Of a DNA stretch of 64,000 nucleotides, positions 27,484-36,695 are shown piece after piece (within the stretch, counting starts at the first letter, position 1; every line of letters begins with the position of its first letter). Where the stretch lies: positions 1-64,000 of the forward strand of contig JAFQXD010000070.1 of NCBI GenBank assembly GCA_017407115.1, written 5' to 3'. Source of the DNA: Methanobrevibacter sp. (GTDB taxonomy: Archaea; Methanobacteriota; Methanobacteria; Methanobacteriales; Methanobacteriaceae). Made by a program: the position numbers and the translations under genes. Under the pieces are notes generated by a model. That model saw only the letters and a list, made by a program, of their open reading frames with translations, did no database searches and was not told the DNA's origin.

Positions 27484-28578
27484 ATGAAGGATTATAAATA
27501 TGTAATAGTGGGAGCCGGCCTGTCAGGCCTTACGATTGCTGAGAGAATTGCAAACGAATTAAACGAAGAAGTGCTTATAATTGAAAAACGTCCGCATATT
27601 GGAGGAAATGTCTATGATTTCTATGATGATGGCGTTTTAGTTCAAAAGTACGGACCCCACATCTACCACACAAGTGAAAAGAAGGTCCATGATTACCTTT
27701 CACAATTTACAGAATGGAACGATTACGTACATAGGGTCTTGAGTTTCGTAGACGACAAGCTCGTGCCTATGCCCATCTGTATCGATACCTTAAATGCATT
27801 GTACGACCTTGATTTGGATGAGGACTCAATGAAAGAATGGATTGATGAACACAAGGAGGATATTGATGAGGTGAAATCTTCAGAAGATGTCGTGCTTAAG
27901 AATGCAGGCCGTGACATTTATGAAAAGCTGTTTAAAAACTACACTGAAAAGCAGTGGGGAACTTCAGCGGCCAATTTAAGCCCATCAGTCATTTCAAGAA
28001 TCCCATTCAGGTTCAATCATGACGACAGATATTTCTCAGACACATATCAGGGAATGCCTAAAGAGGGATTCACCAAAATGTGTCAAAACATGATCAAATC
28101 CGATAAAATCCATGTCGGATTAAATGCGGACTATAAAGATTATATTGACAAAATCAACTATGAAACCCTGATTTATACAGGCCCTATCGATTATTTCTAT
28201 GACTACAAATACGGAGAGCTCCTATACAGATGTTTGAACTTCGTATATGAAATCCTGGATGAGGACTCCTATCAGGATGTTGCAGTCGTCAATTATCCAA
28301 ACCACCCATATTTTACAAGAATTACAGAGTTTAAAAAATTAACCTGGCAGGATATCGATGGCAAAACCGCAATCATGAGGGAATATCCTGGATTCAATGG
28401 TGAGAAATGCTATCCGTATCCGACACAGGAATATCTGGACAAGTTCAAATTATACGAAGCCGAAATGGAAAAAGAAGAGAACGTTATATTTTTAGGAAGA
28501 CTTGCCAAATACAAATATTACAACATGGATTTGGTTGTTAAGGAAGCATTGGAAGTCTTTGAAAATCAAATTAAATAG
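27484..28578 (+). CDS. glf: UDP-galactopyranose mutase
   Basis: A 364-residue flavoenzyme that interconverts UDP-galactopyranose and UDP-galactofuranose. G-A-G-L-S-G-L-T-I-A-E-R-I-A at 9-22 is the FAD dinucleotide site; I-E-K-R-P-H-I-G-G-N-V-Y at about 33-44, K-Y-G-P-H-I-Y-H-T at 57-65 and Y-T-E-K-Q-W-G near 155 are Glf signatures. The end of the fold carries F-L-G-R-L-A-K-Y-K-Y-Y-N-M-D. Galactofuranose would then be a component of a surface glycan or glycolipid in this organism, with the preceding GT2 as likely user. Confidence 0.93.
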   Translation: MKDYKYVIVGAGLSGLTIAERIANELNEEVLIIEKRPHIGGNVYDFYDDGVLVQKYGPHIYHTSEKKVHDYLSQFTEWNDYVHRVLSFVDDKLVPMPICIDTLNALYDLDLDEDSMKEWIDEHKEDIDEVKSSEDVVLKNAGRDIYEKLFKNYTEKQWGTSAANLSPSVISRIPFRFNHDDRYFSDTYQGMPKEGFTKMCQNMIKSDKIHVGLNADYKDYIDKINYETLIYTGPIDYFYDYKYGELLYRCLNFVYEILDEDSYQDVAVVNYPNHPYFTRITEFKKLTWQDIDGKTAIMREYPGFNGEKCYPYPTQEYLDKFKLYEAEMEKEENVIFLGRLAKYKYYNMDLVVKEALEVFENQIK

Positions 28579-28586
28579 GTGATTTA

Positions 28587-28856
28587 ATGATTACTATATG
28601 GCCACAATACTTGGATAAAAACTTAAGTCTTTCACAAGGGCGCAAAGTTTCAATGGAATATGCTGTAGCAGAACCAAGCATTTCAGACATTGAAAGAGCA
28701 CTTAAAAGACTTGGATTGAAATATTCAACCGACAAGGAAAGGGCATACCCTGGAAAATGGTATGAAAAATCCGGAAGAGTGCTTGTTGAATGGGAAGACA
28801 CAAAACTGGAACTATTAAAGGAAGTTAGCTTGAAAATTAAAGAAATTAGAAAATGA
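28587..28856 (+). CDS. srp19: signal recognition particle subunit SRP19
   Basis: An 89-residue SRP19. I-W-P-Q-Y-L-D at 4-10, S-Q-G-R-K-V at 17-22, L-K-Y-S-T-D-K-E-R-A-Y-P-G-K-W-Y at about 45-60 match the archaeal family; the protein binds helices 6 and 8 of SRP RNA and helps load SRP54. Length is normal for archaea. It lies 8 bases after glf and overlaps the next gene by 4 (ATGA). Confidence 0.88.
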   Translation: MITIWPQYLDKNLSLSQGRKVSMEYAVAEPSISDIERALKRLGLKYSTDKERAYPGKWYEKSGRVLVEWEDTKLELLKEVSLKIKEIRK

Positions 28857-30268
28857 TTACTATGAAAATACCACAATTAATGCAGGAACAGTACCGTGAA
28901 GCCAAAAAAATAATCGAAGAATCACAGGACATTAAGGTATATTCCCATATCGACTGTGACGGTATCTGTTCAGGCGCAATCTTATCAACCATACTAGATA
29001 GACAAAACAAAGAACATGAAATTGAATTTGTAAATTTAGATGTCTTGGATGACATTGAACTTGACCATGAACTTACAATCTTTTCCGATTTGGGTTCCGG
29101 CCAAAACATCACAACAAACGCAAGTGATAATCAAAAGATCATCATCCTGGACCACCACCCTCCATTGAGAGACCTTGACTTTAAAGACGGGAAAAACTAC
29201 ACATATCTGGAAATCAATCCCATACACCACGGTATCGACGGATCTTATTACGTTTGTGGAGGAGGATTATGTTATTTTCTTGCAAAAGAATTCGGATATG
29301 ACGATTTAAGCTGGATTGGTGTTCTCTCAGCCATTGGTGATATGCAGAATACAAAAACCGGTCATTTTGAAGGATTGAACGAAATCATCCAACAGGATGC
29401 AATTGACGGAGGGTATCTGGAACTTACCAAAAATGACCTGAACATTTACGGCAGAAACACAAGACCCCTTTTTGTTGCCCTTTCATATTTCAGTGACGTG
29501 AACCTGCCGATTACCAACAACACCAACGAAACCATGGCCATTCTTGAGGAACTTGGAATTGATGAAAAGCATAACCGAAAAACATTGAATGAACTTACCG
29601 ATGAAGATAAAACCAAACTCTTCAAATGCCTTTTTGAGATGATATCAAAAGCTGTTCCTGGAAAATACATAAGATACATTCCACAGCTGATTATTGGGGA
29701 TTCATATACCTTTTTAAACGAAGAGGAGACCAGTTTTCTAAGAGACGCATCCGAATTTTCAACAGCAATGAACGCATGCGGCAGAAACCATCAGGAAAAG
29801 GTAGCAATGGAAGTTTTAAAAGGAGACCGATTTGTAGCTCTTGACGAACTCGAAGCTGTCAGCAAAGACCATAAACGCAATTTGGCCCAGGCAATTGAAA
29901 AGGTTGCGGGAAGTGATGAAACCAACATCGTTGAGATGGAAAACCTGCAGTATTTTGATGGCGACGGAATCAAGCCTGAAATTGTAGGAACCGTGACCGG
30001 AATGATATTGGGATACTGCAATTGGAAAAAGCCAATCATAGGATTTACACAAACAGACAGCGACGGACTTAAAATTTCCCTTAGATGTTCCAGACTGCTT
30101 TCCTATGAAGGAATTCACTTCGGTAACATCATACGCGAAATATCTTCCAAAGTCGGCGGAAGCGGCGGAGGACATTCGATGGCATGTGGTGCATACATAC
30201 CAATTGAAAGGAAAAGTGAATTTCTCGAACTTTTCAACAATGAGCTGAATGGCAAAATTTCAAATTAA
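28853..30268 (+). CDS. archaeal DHH-family single-strand nuclease (RecJ/GAN-like)
   Basis: A 471-residue DHH/DHHA1 phosphoesterase. S-H-I-D-C-D-G-I-C-S-G-A at about 31-42 (DHH motif I type), I-F-S-D-L-G-S-G at about 76-83, L-D-H-H-P-P at about 100-105 (the DHH triad) and a C-terminal DHHA1 domain ending G-G-S-G-G-G-H-S-M-A-C-G-A are all clear. In archaea this family (GAN, RecJ homologues) associates with GINS/CMG replication complexes or degrades ssDNA/RNA 5' to 3'. The gene starts with ATGA overlapping SRP19. Which of the two archaeal functions applies here is not determined. Confidence 0.82.
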   Translation: MITMKIPQLMQEQYREAKKIIEESQDIKVYSHIDCDGICSGAILSTILDRQNKEHEIEFVNLDVLDDIELDHELTIFSDLGSGQNITTNASDNQKIIILDHHPPLRDLDFKDGKNYTYLEINPIHHGIDGSYYVCGGGLCYFLAKEFGYDDLSWIGVLSAIGDMQNTKTGHFEGLNEIIQQDAIDGGYLELTKNDLNIYGRNTRPLFVALSYFSDVNLPITNNTNETMAILEELGIDEKHNRKTLNELTDEDKTKLFKCLFEMISKAVPGKYIRYIPQLIIGDSYTFLNEEETSFLRDASEFSTAMNACGRNHQEKVAMEVLKGDRFVALDELEAVSKDHKRNLAQAIEKVAGSDETNIVEMENLQYFDGDGIKPEIVGTVTGMILGYCNWKKPIIGFTQTDSDGLKISLRCSRLLSYEGIHFGNIIREISSKVGGSGGGHSMACGAYIPIERKSEFLELFNNELNGKISN

Positions 30269-30326
30269 GTATATATACCATTAAAATATAAAATATTAAT
30301 TAATCAAGTTTAATTGAGGAATGACT

Positions 30327-31133
30327 ATGATGAAATCATTTAAAAAAAGGGGTGCATTAACTCATTTTCAGATATTGAGTGAGATATCCAAGCAAGATCC
30401 ACACCTTAAACAAAAAGATTTGGCTCAAACATTGGGAATTACAATTCAGGCTGTCTCTGAGAATATTAAAACATTAATAGAGCAAGGATACATCACATCA
30501 AAAGATGGAAGATCACCTTATAAAATCACCCAAGCAGGAATTGACAAAGTAAAAAAAGATGCAATAAGCTTAAGAAAATACTCTGATTCTGTTTTAGAAA
30601 CTATGAACCATTATAAAACAATATGGCCAGCTATTGCAAGAGAAGATTTGAAAAAAGACGATATTGTTGGTCTTTTTATGGAAGATGGAGTATTATACGC
30701 TCATAAAAAAGAAGAAAACGCAACAGGTGTTGTTCTAGACGATGCAGAAGCCGATATGGACGTTTCTTTAACCAACCTTACAGGCATTATTGACATGAGT
30801 GTCGGTGAAGTTACTGTCATTAATCTTCCAACAATAAAGGACGGAGGATCCAAATCCTGCGATATGGACTTAATTAAAAATGTCTATGACAAAGGAACAA
30901 ATAGTGGTGTAGCATTTGACAAAGTGGCCGTTGCTGGAACTGTTGCACGTGCCGTAGTTAGAAGATTAGGCTTGCCTCTTAATATTGAGTATGCTGCTCC
31001 GCAAGCAACCGCAAATGCCGCACGTAAAGGATTAAATGTACTGGCAATTTGTGTTGGAGAAATGAGTAAAGCATTTACACGCGAACTTGAAAACGAAAAA
31101 ATCAAATTCAACATTATTGACGGGGCAAAATAA
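30327..31133 (+). CDS. winged-helix transcriptional regulator with archaeal sensor-like C-terminal domain
   Basis: A regulator of about 268 residues. Residues about 10-75 form a MarR/ArsR-type winged helix (Q-K-D-L-A-Q-T-L-G-I-T-I-Q-A-V-S-E-N recognition helix region). The remaining 190 residues form a conserved archaeal domain (family sometimes listed as DUF7839) of unknown ligand; A-A-P-Q-A-T-A-N-A-A near the C-terminus is prominent. Possible starts are 30321, 30327 and 30330; the GAGGA at 30316-30320 has the better spacing to 30327, since 30321 would touch it directly. It ends tail-to-tail against the helicase. Targets are unknown. Confidence 0.7.
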   Translation: MMKSFKKRGALTHFQILSEISKQDPHLKQKDLAQTLGITIQAVSENIKTLIEQGYITSKDGRSPYKITQAGIDKVKKDAISLRKYSDSVLETMNHYKTIWPAIAREDLKKDDIVGLFMEDGVLYAHKKEENATGVVLDDAEADMDVSLTNLTGIIDMSVGEVTVINLPTIKDGGSKSCDMDLIKNVYDKGTNSGVAFDKVAVAGTVARAVVRRLGLPLNIEYAAPQATANAARKGLNVLAICVGEMSKAFTRELENEKIKFNIIDGAK

Positions 31134-32417
31134 TTAATTTTCCCTCACTTTTTTTAATAAAGCTGCAGCTATTTCCTCTGAGGTAATGTCTGCAGAAGAA
31201 TTCATTTTTATTAAATTCAAGTATTCTTCCAAATTATCAAGTTTAATTGAATTTTTTACTTCATCCAAAACTCGCTTATTTTTAATCTCTTCAATTTCAC
31301 TGTCCGTCGGAAGCTTTTTTTCAACAATCTTACCATTAGATGCCTTCTTTATATTATTGAAGTTTATGAAATCTTCCTTGGACACCAACGTTAAGGCAAA
31401 ACCGCTGCTTCCTGCTCTTGCTGTTCGCCCGATTCTGTGGACATATGAATCATAGTTTTGAGGCACATCATAGTTTATAATGAAATCCAAATTTGAAATA
31501 TCCAAACCACGGCTAGCCACATCAGTTGCAATTAAAAATGCAGCATTTCCATTTCTGAACTTGTTCATGACCTTATCCCTTACCTTTTGGGTCATGTCCC
31601 CATGAAGAGATTCAACAGAGTATCCCTGTTTTTTAAGATTTTTATAGATAAAATCAACACCCTTTTTTGTGTTTGAAAATATCAATGCAGACTTAATATC
31701 ATACGCTTCAATCAGCCTTACCAAATCCTTGAATTTGTATTTGTGATTTGTCCTGAAGGCATGCTGTGTGATTTTTGGAATGTTTTGTTTTTTATCAGCC
31801 ACTTTTATGAATTTCGGATTGTCTTGGTAGTTTTTAGCAATTTTTCTTATTTCCTGAGGGATTGTAGCTGAAAAAAGCAGAGTCTGTTTTCTGAAAGGAG
31901 TTTCATTTAAAATTTTTTCAATGTCTTCCCTAAATCCCATGTCAAGCATTTCATCCGCTTCATCCAAAACAACCCTTTCAACACCTATCAAATCCAGGTT
32001 GCCCTTTTGGATATGGTCAATTACACGACCTGGAGTTCCAACTACAATATGGACTCCTTTTTTTAAGACTCTTGTCTGTTTTCCAATAGGCTGGCCTCCA
32101 TAAACAGCCAAAACCTTGAGTTTTTTAATATTGGCTCCGACTTTTTCCATTTCACCTGCAACCTGAAGGCACAGTTCCCTTGTAGGGCATAAAATGATGG
32201 CCTGAGGAGACCTGTCATCTATAAAAATATTTTCCACAACAGGAATTGCAAAAGCAATTGTCTTTCCGGAACCTGTCTGTGCTTGAGCTGTGATGTCAAG
32301 ACCCTTCAAAGCAGGAGGAATAGCCATCCTCTGGATTGGAGTCAAATTACTGAAGCCCATTTGACCAATGGCTTTTCTGACTTCATCTGAAATATTCAAA
32401 TCATCGAAATTCATCAT
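31134..32417 (-). CDS. DEAD-box RNA helicase
   Basis: A 427-residue DEAD-box ATPase with all core motifs: Q motif G-F-S-N-L-T-P-I-Q at about 19-27, Walker A A-Q-T-G-S-G-K-T, P-T-R-E-L-C, V-L-D-E-A-D, S-A-T, and H-R-I-G-R-T-A-R-A-G in the second RecA domain. The tail of about 80 residues is not a recognised RNA-binding domain. Family members unwind structured RNA in translation, ribosome assembly or cold adaptation. It is convergent with the regulator gene with no gap, and preceded by a 68-base spacer. Confidence 0.92.
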   Translation of the reverse strand: MMNFDDLNISDEVRKAIGQMGFSNLTPIQRMAIPPALKGLDITAQAQTGSGKTIAFAIPVVENIFIDDRSPQAIILCPTRELCLQVAGEMEKVGANIKKLKVLAVYGGQPIGKQTRVLKKGVHIVVGTPGRVIDHIQKGNLDLIGVERVVLDEADEMLDMGFREDIEKILNETPFRKQTLLFSATIPQEIRKIAKNYQDNPKFIKVADKKQNIPKITQHAFRTNHKYKFKDLVRLIEAYDIKSALIFSNTKKGVDFIYKNLKKQGYSVESLHGDMTQKVRDKVMNKFRNGNAAFLIATDVASRGLDISNLDFIINYDVPQNYDSYVHRIGRTARAGSSGFALTLVSKEDFINFNNIKKASNGKIVEKKLPTDSEIEEIKNKRVLDEVKNSIKLDNLEEYLNLIKMNSSADITSEEIAAALLKKVREN

Positions 32418-32463
32418 ATCTATATTTAAAAAATAAGCTATTTAACATTATTGTGCAAGAATT

Positions 32464-32481
32464 CTCCGGCTTAAGCCAGAG
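32464..32481. repeat. imperfect inverted repeat with perfect 10-bp palindrome core
   Basis: The core GGCTTAAGCC (32468-32477) is a perfect palindrome, extended by CTC on the left (32464-32466) and GAG on the right (32479-32481) with one mismatched pair between. It stands out because it is G+C-rich in an A+T-rich spacer directly after the stop of the radical SAM gene and before the helicase start (both minus strand). It could fold as a weak hairpin in the 3' end of the radical SAM transcript, or act as an operator. There is no downstream T run, so a terminator call is not firm. Confidence 0.4.
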
Positions 32482-32485
32482 AGGT

Positions 32486-33346
32486 TCAAATTAATCTAGT
32501 TTGATATGAACTTTGAGGAAATTTATGCAAATATACATATATTTCACCGAAATCATTTAAAATGCCTGCCTTGGAAGTTCTGCTTTTAAATAAATCCATT
32601 AATTCCCTATTATTTGGACTTGGAATAGAATAGCTATTTCCGTAATTTTTAATGTATTTTTCTTTCAGTCCCGGAAAATGTTCATCGAGCTTTGTGTAAA
32701 AATATTCACGATTGCCATTCCTTAAAGTCAAACCCATGCCGTGACATAATATTCCCTTTACGTCACTTTCAATGCAGCAATCGATTATTGAGTTGATATT
32801 GTCCTCTGTATCGTTGATGTAGGGAAGTATCGGGCACAGCCACACAACTGTAGGAATCCCCTCATCCCTTAGGATTTTCAAAACCTCAACTCGCCTTGAT
32901 GTCGGGCAGACATTCGGCTCCAGGATGCCGCACAACTCATCATCTGCAGTCGTCAGAGTCATCTGTATTACGACCCTTGATTTTTCATTGATTTTCTTTA
33001 GAAGTTCCAAATCCCTTAAAACCAAATCGGATTTTGTAATGCATGTAAAACCGAAACCATATTGGTAAATCATCTCCAGAGATTTTCTGACATATTGAAG
33101 ATGCTTTTCAAGAGGAACATATGGATCTGTCATTGCGCCTGTTCCAATCATGGCTTTAGGCCTTTTTCTAAGTTCTTTTTTAAGCAGTTCAAGTGAATTT
33201 TCCTTGACTTCAATATCTTCAAATTTATGGTCCATTCCATAGATTTCACTTCTTGAATCGCAGTAAATGCATCCGTGTGTGCAACCCCTATAGAGATTCA
33301 TTCCATTTTTCGCAGACAATATTGTTTTCGATTTTGCATAGTGCAT
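32486..33346 (-). CDS. radical SAM protein, spore photoproduct lyase-like group
   Basis: A 286-residue radical SAM protein. G-C-T-H-G-C-I-Y-C at 21-29 holds the Cx3Cx2C cluster ligands Cys22, Cys26, Cys29, and the preceding N-L-Y-R-G matches the SPL-like (spore photoproduct lyase-related) family found widely in archaea and bacteria. The frame is open for another 207 bases 5' of the ATG at 33346, but that part encodes a hydrophobic, low-complexity peptide across the divergent promoter area and is not credible. Function within the family is mostly unknown. Confidence 0.85.
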   Translation of the reverse strand: MHYAKSKTILSAKNGMNLYRGCTHGCIYCDSRSEIYGMDHKFEDIEVKENSLELLKKELRKRPKAMIGTGAMTDPYVPLEKHLQYVRKSLEMIYQYGFGFTCITKSDLVLRDLELLKKINEKSRVVIQMTLTTADDELCGILEPNVCPTSRRVEVLKILRDEGIPTVVWLCPILPYINDTEDNINSIIDCCIESDVKGILCHGMGLTLRNGNREYFYTKLDEHFPGLKEKYIKNYGNSYSIPSPNNRELMDLFKSRTSKAGILNDFGEIYVYLHKFPQSSYQTRLI

Positions 33347-33434
33347 GAAATAACATTTAGAAAAACAGGTATATAAAAAAATTCCCAGAGCATTTGCAAA
33401 GTAATTTAAATATGACAATTTACAAACTAAAATC

Positions 33435-34127
33435 ATGGAACAAAAAAACATTACCGAATACGAAAAGAAATATGAAATTAAAAACCATCCTGACATAAAA
33501 GGCATACAAATTATTGAAGGTAAAAACAATTTCCCCATTAGTTGGCTCAACAAACAAGGATATTGTGAATATCAGATATATCTCGAGCACATGAAAGGTA
33601 TAGAAACTGCAGCCACACCTGAAATGACACAGGGAAGTGCAGTTCACGAACAGCTTGAAACCATCTTCAAACAGGATGCAACACCTTCAACTTTTGAAGA
33701 TGCCGTAGAAGCATCCAAAGAAAACGCATCAATGTCAAGAGAAGTATTCGTGGTGGCTCCGGAATATGGAATCAGAGGATATATCGACGAAATACGAATG
33801 AAACCTGAAGAAATTGTGATTATTGATGACAAACCTGGGCGCACCCCATATCAATCATCAATGAACCAGGTGAGGGCATATGCACTTGCATATAAAAGCA
33901 TGACCGATGATGAGAGAATAATCAAATCAGCACTAAGGGAGCGCGGAACCGACAATCTCTTCTGGATTGAGATATTTACTCCTGAAATAGAAAAGGAAAT
34001 CAAATTCACAATCAATAGAATGCAAGGACTCCTGGATGGATCAAAACCATTCATACCAACCAAAAATCCTAACAAATGCAGATCATGTAGATACTCTCGC
34101 TATTGCGAACATTACAAAAAAGATTAG
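33435..34127 (+). CDS. Cas4-like PD-(D/E)xK exonuclease with iron-sulfur cysteines
   Basis: A 230-residue Cas4/Dna2-N-type nuclease. Cys44 and the C-terminal C-x2-C-x5-C (Cys215, Cys218, Cys224) match the four iron-sulfur ligands of Cas4; H71 (G-S-A-V-H-E-Q), D118 (G-Y-I-D-E-I) and D132-x-K133 region (I-I-D-D-K-P-G) supply the nuclease metal site. No CRISPR array or other cas gene is in the window, so it is likely a stand-alone DNA repair or end-processing enzyme, not an adaptation protein. Its stop is 3 bases from the next start. Confidence 0.82.
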   Translation: MEQKNITEYEKKYEIKNHPDIKGIQIIEGKNNFPISWLNKQGYCEYQIYLEHMKGIETAATPEMTQGSAVHEQLETIFKQDATPSTFEDAVEASKENASMSREVFVVAPEYGIRGYIDEIRMKPEEIVIIDDKPGRTPYQSSMNQVRAYALAYKSMTDDERIIKSALRERGTDNLFWIEIFTPEIEKEIKFTINRMQGLLDGSKPFIPTKNPNKCRSCRYSRYCEHYKKD

Positions 34128-34129
34128 AA

Positions 34130-34597
34130 ATGAACAAACAAAAGATATCAATAATATTGTTAATCATATTCCTAATAACAATCGGCCTTACAATAGCCAA
34201 TACCATTATGGATGATTCTAACAGTATTGACGCTGAAAACGGAACGATAACAATCAACAATGAAACGATACACTATGACAATTCGGGAAAATGCGTTGAG
34301 GTAATAGACGGGAACACCATACAGGTTTACGGAATCGGAAGAGTTCAGCTAAGCCAAATCAAAATACCCAACTCAAACGAATCCGGATTCAGCGATGCCA
34401 AAAAATTCGTTGAAGAGAAATGTCTTGGAAAAATAGTTTATCTAAATATTGACGATGAACAGCCAAAGGATGCGTACGGCCGCACGCTGGCTATCGTATA
34501 CACCGATACAGATGACATAAACAGGGCATTGATAGAAAATAACTTGGCTACAATATCATATTTCGAACCGAGTGAGTTTAAAGAGGGTGAAATATAA
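34130..34597 (+). CDS. membrane-anchored thermonuclease-fold protein with degenerate active site
   Basis: A 155-residue protein: hydrophobic anchor at about 7-26, then a staphylococcal-nuclease-like OB fold from about 52. The family motif D-G-D-T reads D-G-N-T at 60-63. The Arg of R-L in the canonical V-R-L is Gln73, and the P-E following the loop is P-N (residue 81). Only the distal Arg of D-A-Y-G-R (118) is kept. The nuclease is probably inactive and may bind nucleic acid or ligand instead. I used the ATG at 34130, just 2 bases after the nuclease stop, because the earlier in-frame ATG lies inside that gene. Confidence 0.75.
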   Translation: MNKQKISIILLIIFLITIGLTIANTIMDDSNSIDAENGTITINNETIHYDNSGKCVEVIDGNTIQVYGIGRVQLSQIKIPNSNESGFSDAKKFVEEKCLGKIVYLNIDDEQPKDAYGRTLAIVYTDTDDINRALIENNLATISYFEPSEFKEGEI

Positions 34598-35236
34598 TCA
34601 TACAACCCTGTTTAAACCTAAATAAATCTTATTTTTCTTATAAATCTTATCCAGAATTGAATTCCATTCTTCAACACTAATGTGTCCCTTGTTTGGAATC
34701 AGATTATCCAGTGATGATTCATTTAAGTTTAAAATATCTGCAAGAACATATGACAATGTTCTGCCTGTCAGTGACAAATCATAAGGGTCATAGCCTGTAA
34801 CTGCTAAAATCCACATATTATCCTTTGATGACGAATTGTATTCCTTTTTAAGGGCATCAAACCAGCAGGCAATTTTTGTATCGCTACCTCCGATGCCTGA
34901 ACCAATGGAGATATAGTAATCCTCACCTGAAAATTCGATGTTTTCACAAGCGTTCCTAATTTTTTCATTGAGTTCAGGAGAACCTATTTCAAGGTCAAAT
35001 TCATTATTTTCGATAGTGTCAGACAAATAGTTTTCAATTTCCTTTATGTTTTTGAAGTATCCTATAGGTTCCAGCCTGTCAGGGTCCCTATCGCACAAAT
35101 CATAAATCAAATCCTCATCAACATCACAAATCTCATATCCCTCAAGCTTATGAGATTTATATTCCTTAAAATCAATGCAATAATTTTCCAAATCTTCCTT
35201 ATTCAGATACCATAAAACTTGAACTTTCTTTATCAT
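34598..35236 (-). CDS. hypothetical protein
   Basis: A 212-residue acidic, soluble protein without signal peptide. The first half is highly charged (many Asp, Glu, Tyr); the second contains Y-Y-I-S-I-G-S-G-I-G-G-S-D-T-K-I at about 121-136 and G-Y-D-P-Y-D-L-S near 163. No family recognised. It ends tail-to-tail with the thermonuclease-like gene. Composition is like that of small intracellular proteins around toxin-immunity loci, but there is no partner here to support this. Confidence 0.55.
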   Translation of the reverse strand: MIKKVQVLWYLNKEDLENYCIDFKEYKSHKLEGYEICDVDEDLIYDLCDRDPDRLEPIGYFKNIKEIENYLSDTIENNEFDLEIGSPELNEKIRNACENIEFSGEDYYISIGSGIGGSDTKIACWFDALKKEYNSSSKDNMWILAVTGYDPYDLSLTGRTLSYVLADILNLNESSLDNLIPNKGHISVEEWNSILDKIYKKNKIYLGLNRVV

Positions 35237-35267
35237 GTTTTCAAAAAAATAGTAAGAAATATGCTAA

Positions 35268-35666
35268 TTAAAGCATATTCACAACAATAGTCTTTGTTAT
35301 ATTTCCAAATAGTCTATCAGTATTCATAATTCTGCCAATAAGCCAATCAAATATAATAGGAACCCAATAGATTTTGGTCAAGTTACGTACAATAGCCTGT
35401 GCCCAATTAATATTTGCTCCATTTCTAGACCTTACTTCCAGATACATTATTGCTTTTCCAACAGTTGCTCCTTTGGATTTTTCCAAAACAATGAAATAAA
35501 CTAAACCGATGATTGGAGCAATGAATGGAAATACATTATATACTGAAATCAAATCTAGAGGATTGACCAAAAGGGAGACAAAATATGAAATAATCCACAT
35601 GAATGCTGATACTACAAAAAAATCAATCACATATGCAATTATCCTTCTTGAAAATACTGTTGCCAT
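35268..35666 (-). CDS. RDD-family membrane protein
   Basis: A 132-residue protein of three predicted membrane spans. R-I-I-A-Y-V-I-D-F-F at about 7-16 is the RDD motif variant, with the Asp inside the first span, and G-A-T-V-G-K-A-I-M-Y-L-E-V-R-S at about 65-79 is the family's second block. RDD proteins have been linked to ion or small-molecule transport; here no partner gene helps. It lies 9 bases after hypE on the same strand. Confidence 0.82.
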   Translation of the reverse strand: MATVFSRRIIAYVIDFFVVSAFMWIISYFVSLLVNPLDLISVYNVFPFIAPIIGLVYFIVLEKSKGATVGKAIMYLEVRSRNGANINWAQAIVRNLTKIYWVPIIFDWLIGRIMNTDRLFGNITKTIVVNML

Positions 35667-35675
35667 TTTATCACC

Positions 35676-36695
35676 TTAACATACTCTTGGAACCGGATCA
35701 GCGATAGGTGCTTCAAGAATTCTTTCGCCACCTATAGGAGTGTTGATAACTACATAATCTCCTTCAACTACTTCACCAATTATTGCTGCATTTTCACCAT
35801 ACTTTTCGCTGCGAATAGCTTCAAGGATTTCTTCAGCCTTATCTGCCTTGACACCCATAACAACTTTTCCTTCGTTAGCTACTTCAAATGGATCAATACC
35901 TAACATTTCAGATACTGCATGAACTTCTTCACGGATTGGAATTGCATCCTGTTCCAATACAACACCAACGCCTGCTTTAGAAGCCATTTCATTAATAGCG
36001 TTAGCAAAACCTCCACGGGTAGGGTCCTTCATAGCTGTAACTCCTCCGATGTCTAAAGCTTTTTTGATAATATTCCACATTGGAGCTACATCTGATTTCA
36101 AATCAGTTTCAAATCCGAATCCTTCTCTAAAGGACATTAGACTCATTCCGTGGTCGCCTAAACTGCCTGTAACAATGATTTTATCTCCAACCTGCAATGT
36201 TGAGTCACGAATTACTTCACCTTTTTTAGCAATTCCTATACCCGTAGTTACCATTACAATTCCATCAAGCTTATCTTGAGGCATTACTTTGGTATCTCCT
36301 GTAATGACAGCCACATCAACCTCTTCACAGGTTGCATTTAATGATTTCATGATTTTATCCAAATCATCAATTGGAAATCCTTCCTGCATAATAATTGCAT
36401 TAGAAATAGCTAATGGACGTGCTCCCATTACAGAAACATCGTTTATTGTTCCTGCAGCGGAAATTCTACCAATATCTCCCCCCGGGAAAAACAGAGGATC
36501 AATAGTATGACCATCAGTTGTTAAAACAATTTCCCAATCGCCTAAAGGAATAGAAGCTCCATCATCTAATGCATCTAAACTAATACCACCATTTACGCTT
36601 TTTTTAGTGATATTATCTAAAACGGTGCTAGCAATCAAATTTGCCATTACCTCTCCACCAGCACCATGATTCATACTAATTTTATCGTCTGACAT
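35676..36695 (-). CDS. hypE: hydrogenase maturation protein HypE
   Basis: A 339-residue HypE. It dehydrates the carbamoyl group on its own C-terminal cysteine to thiocyanate, giving the CN ligands of [NiFe] hydrogenase; the C-terminus P-R-V-C (Cys339) is intact. M-N-H-G-A-G-G at 8-14, T-T-D-G-H-T-I at about 59-65 and G-D-T-K-V at about 137-141 are AIRS-family ATP-binding elements. This serves the F420- and methyl-viologen-reducing hydrogenases of hydrogenotrophic methanogens. A good ribosome binding site AAGGAGATATA precedes the ATG. Confidence 0.94.
   Translation of the reverse strand: MSDDKISMNHGAGGEVMANLIASTVLDNITKKSVNGGISLDALDDGASIPLGDWEIVLTTDGHTIDPLFFPGGDIGRISAAGTINDVSVMGARPLAISNAIIMQEGFPIDDLDKIMKSLNATCEEVDVAVITGDTKVMPQDKLDGIVMVTTGIGIAKKGEVIRDSTLQVGDKIIVTGSLGDHGMSLMSFREGFGFETDLKSDVAPMWNIIKKALDIGGVTAMKDPTRGGFANAINEMASKAGVGVVLEQDAIPIREEVHAVSEMLGIDPFEVANEGKVVMGVKADKAEEILEAIRSEKYGENAAIIGEVVEGDYVVINTPIGGERILEAPIADPVPRVC

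Noticed and set aside
32461..32500. tRNA fragment (palindrome followed by GAGGTTCAAAT)
   Set aside because: It has a GGTTCAAAT-like string but no matching acceptor, D-arm or anticodon stem can be folded. It could be chance or a very short remnant.
33347..33553. N-terminal extension of the radical SAM protein
   Set aside because: The added 69 residues are hydrophobic low-complexity sequence, overlap the divergent Cas4-like gene and lack a ribosome binding site.
33435..34127. CRISPR adaptation gene
   Set aside because: The protein is Cas4-like but no repeats, spacers, cas1 or cas2 lie in the window.
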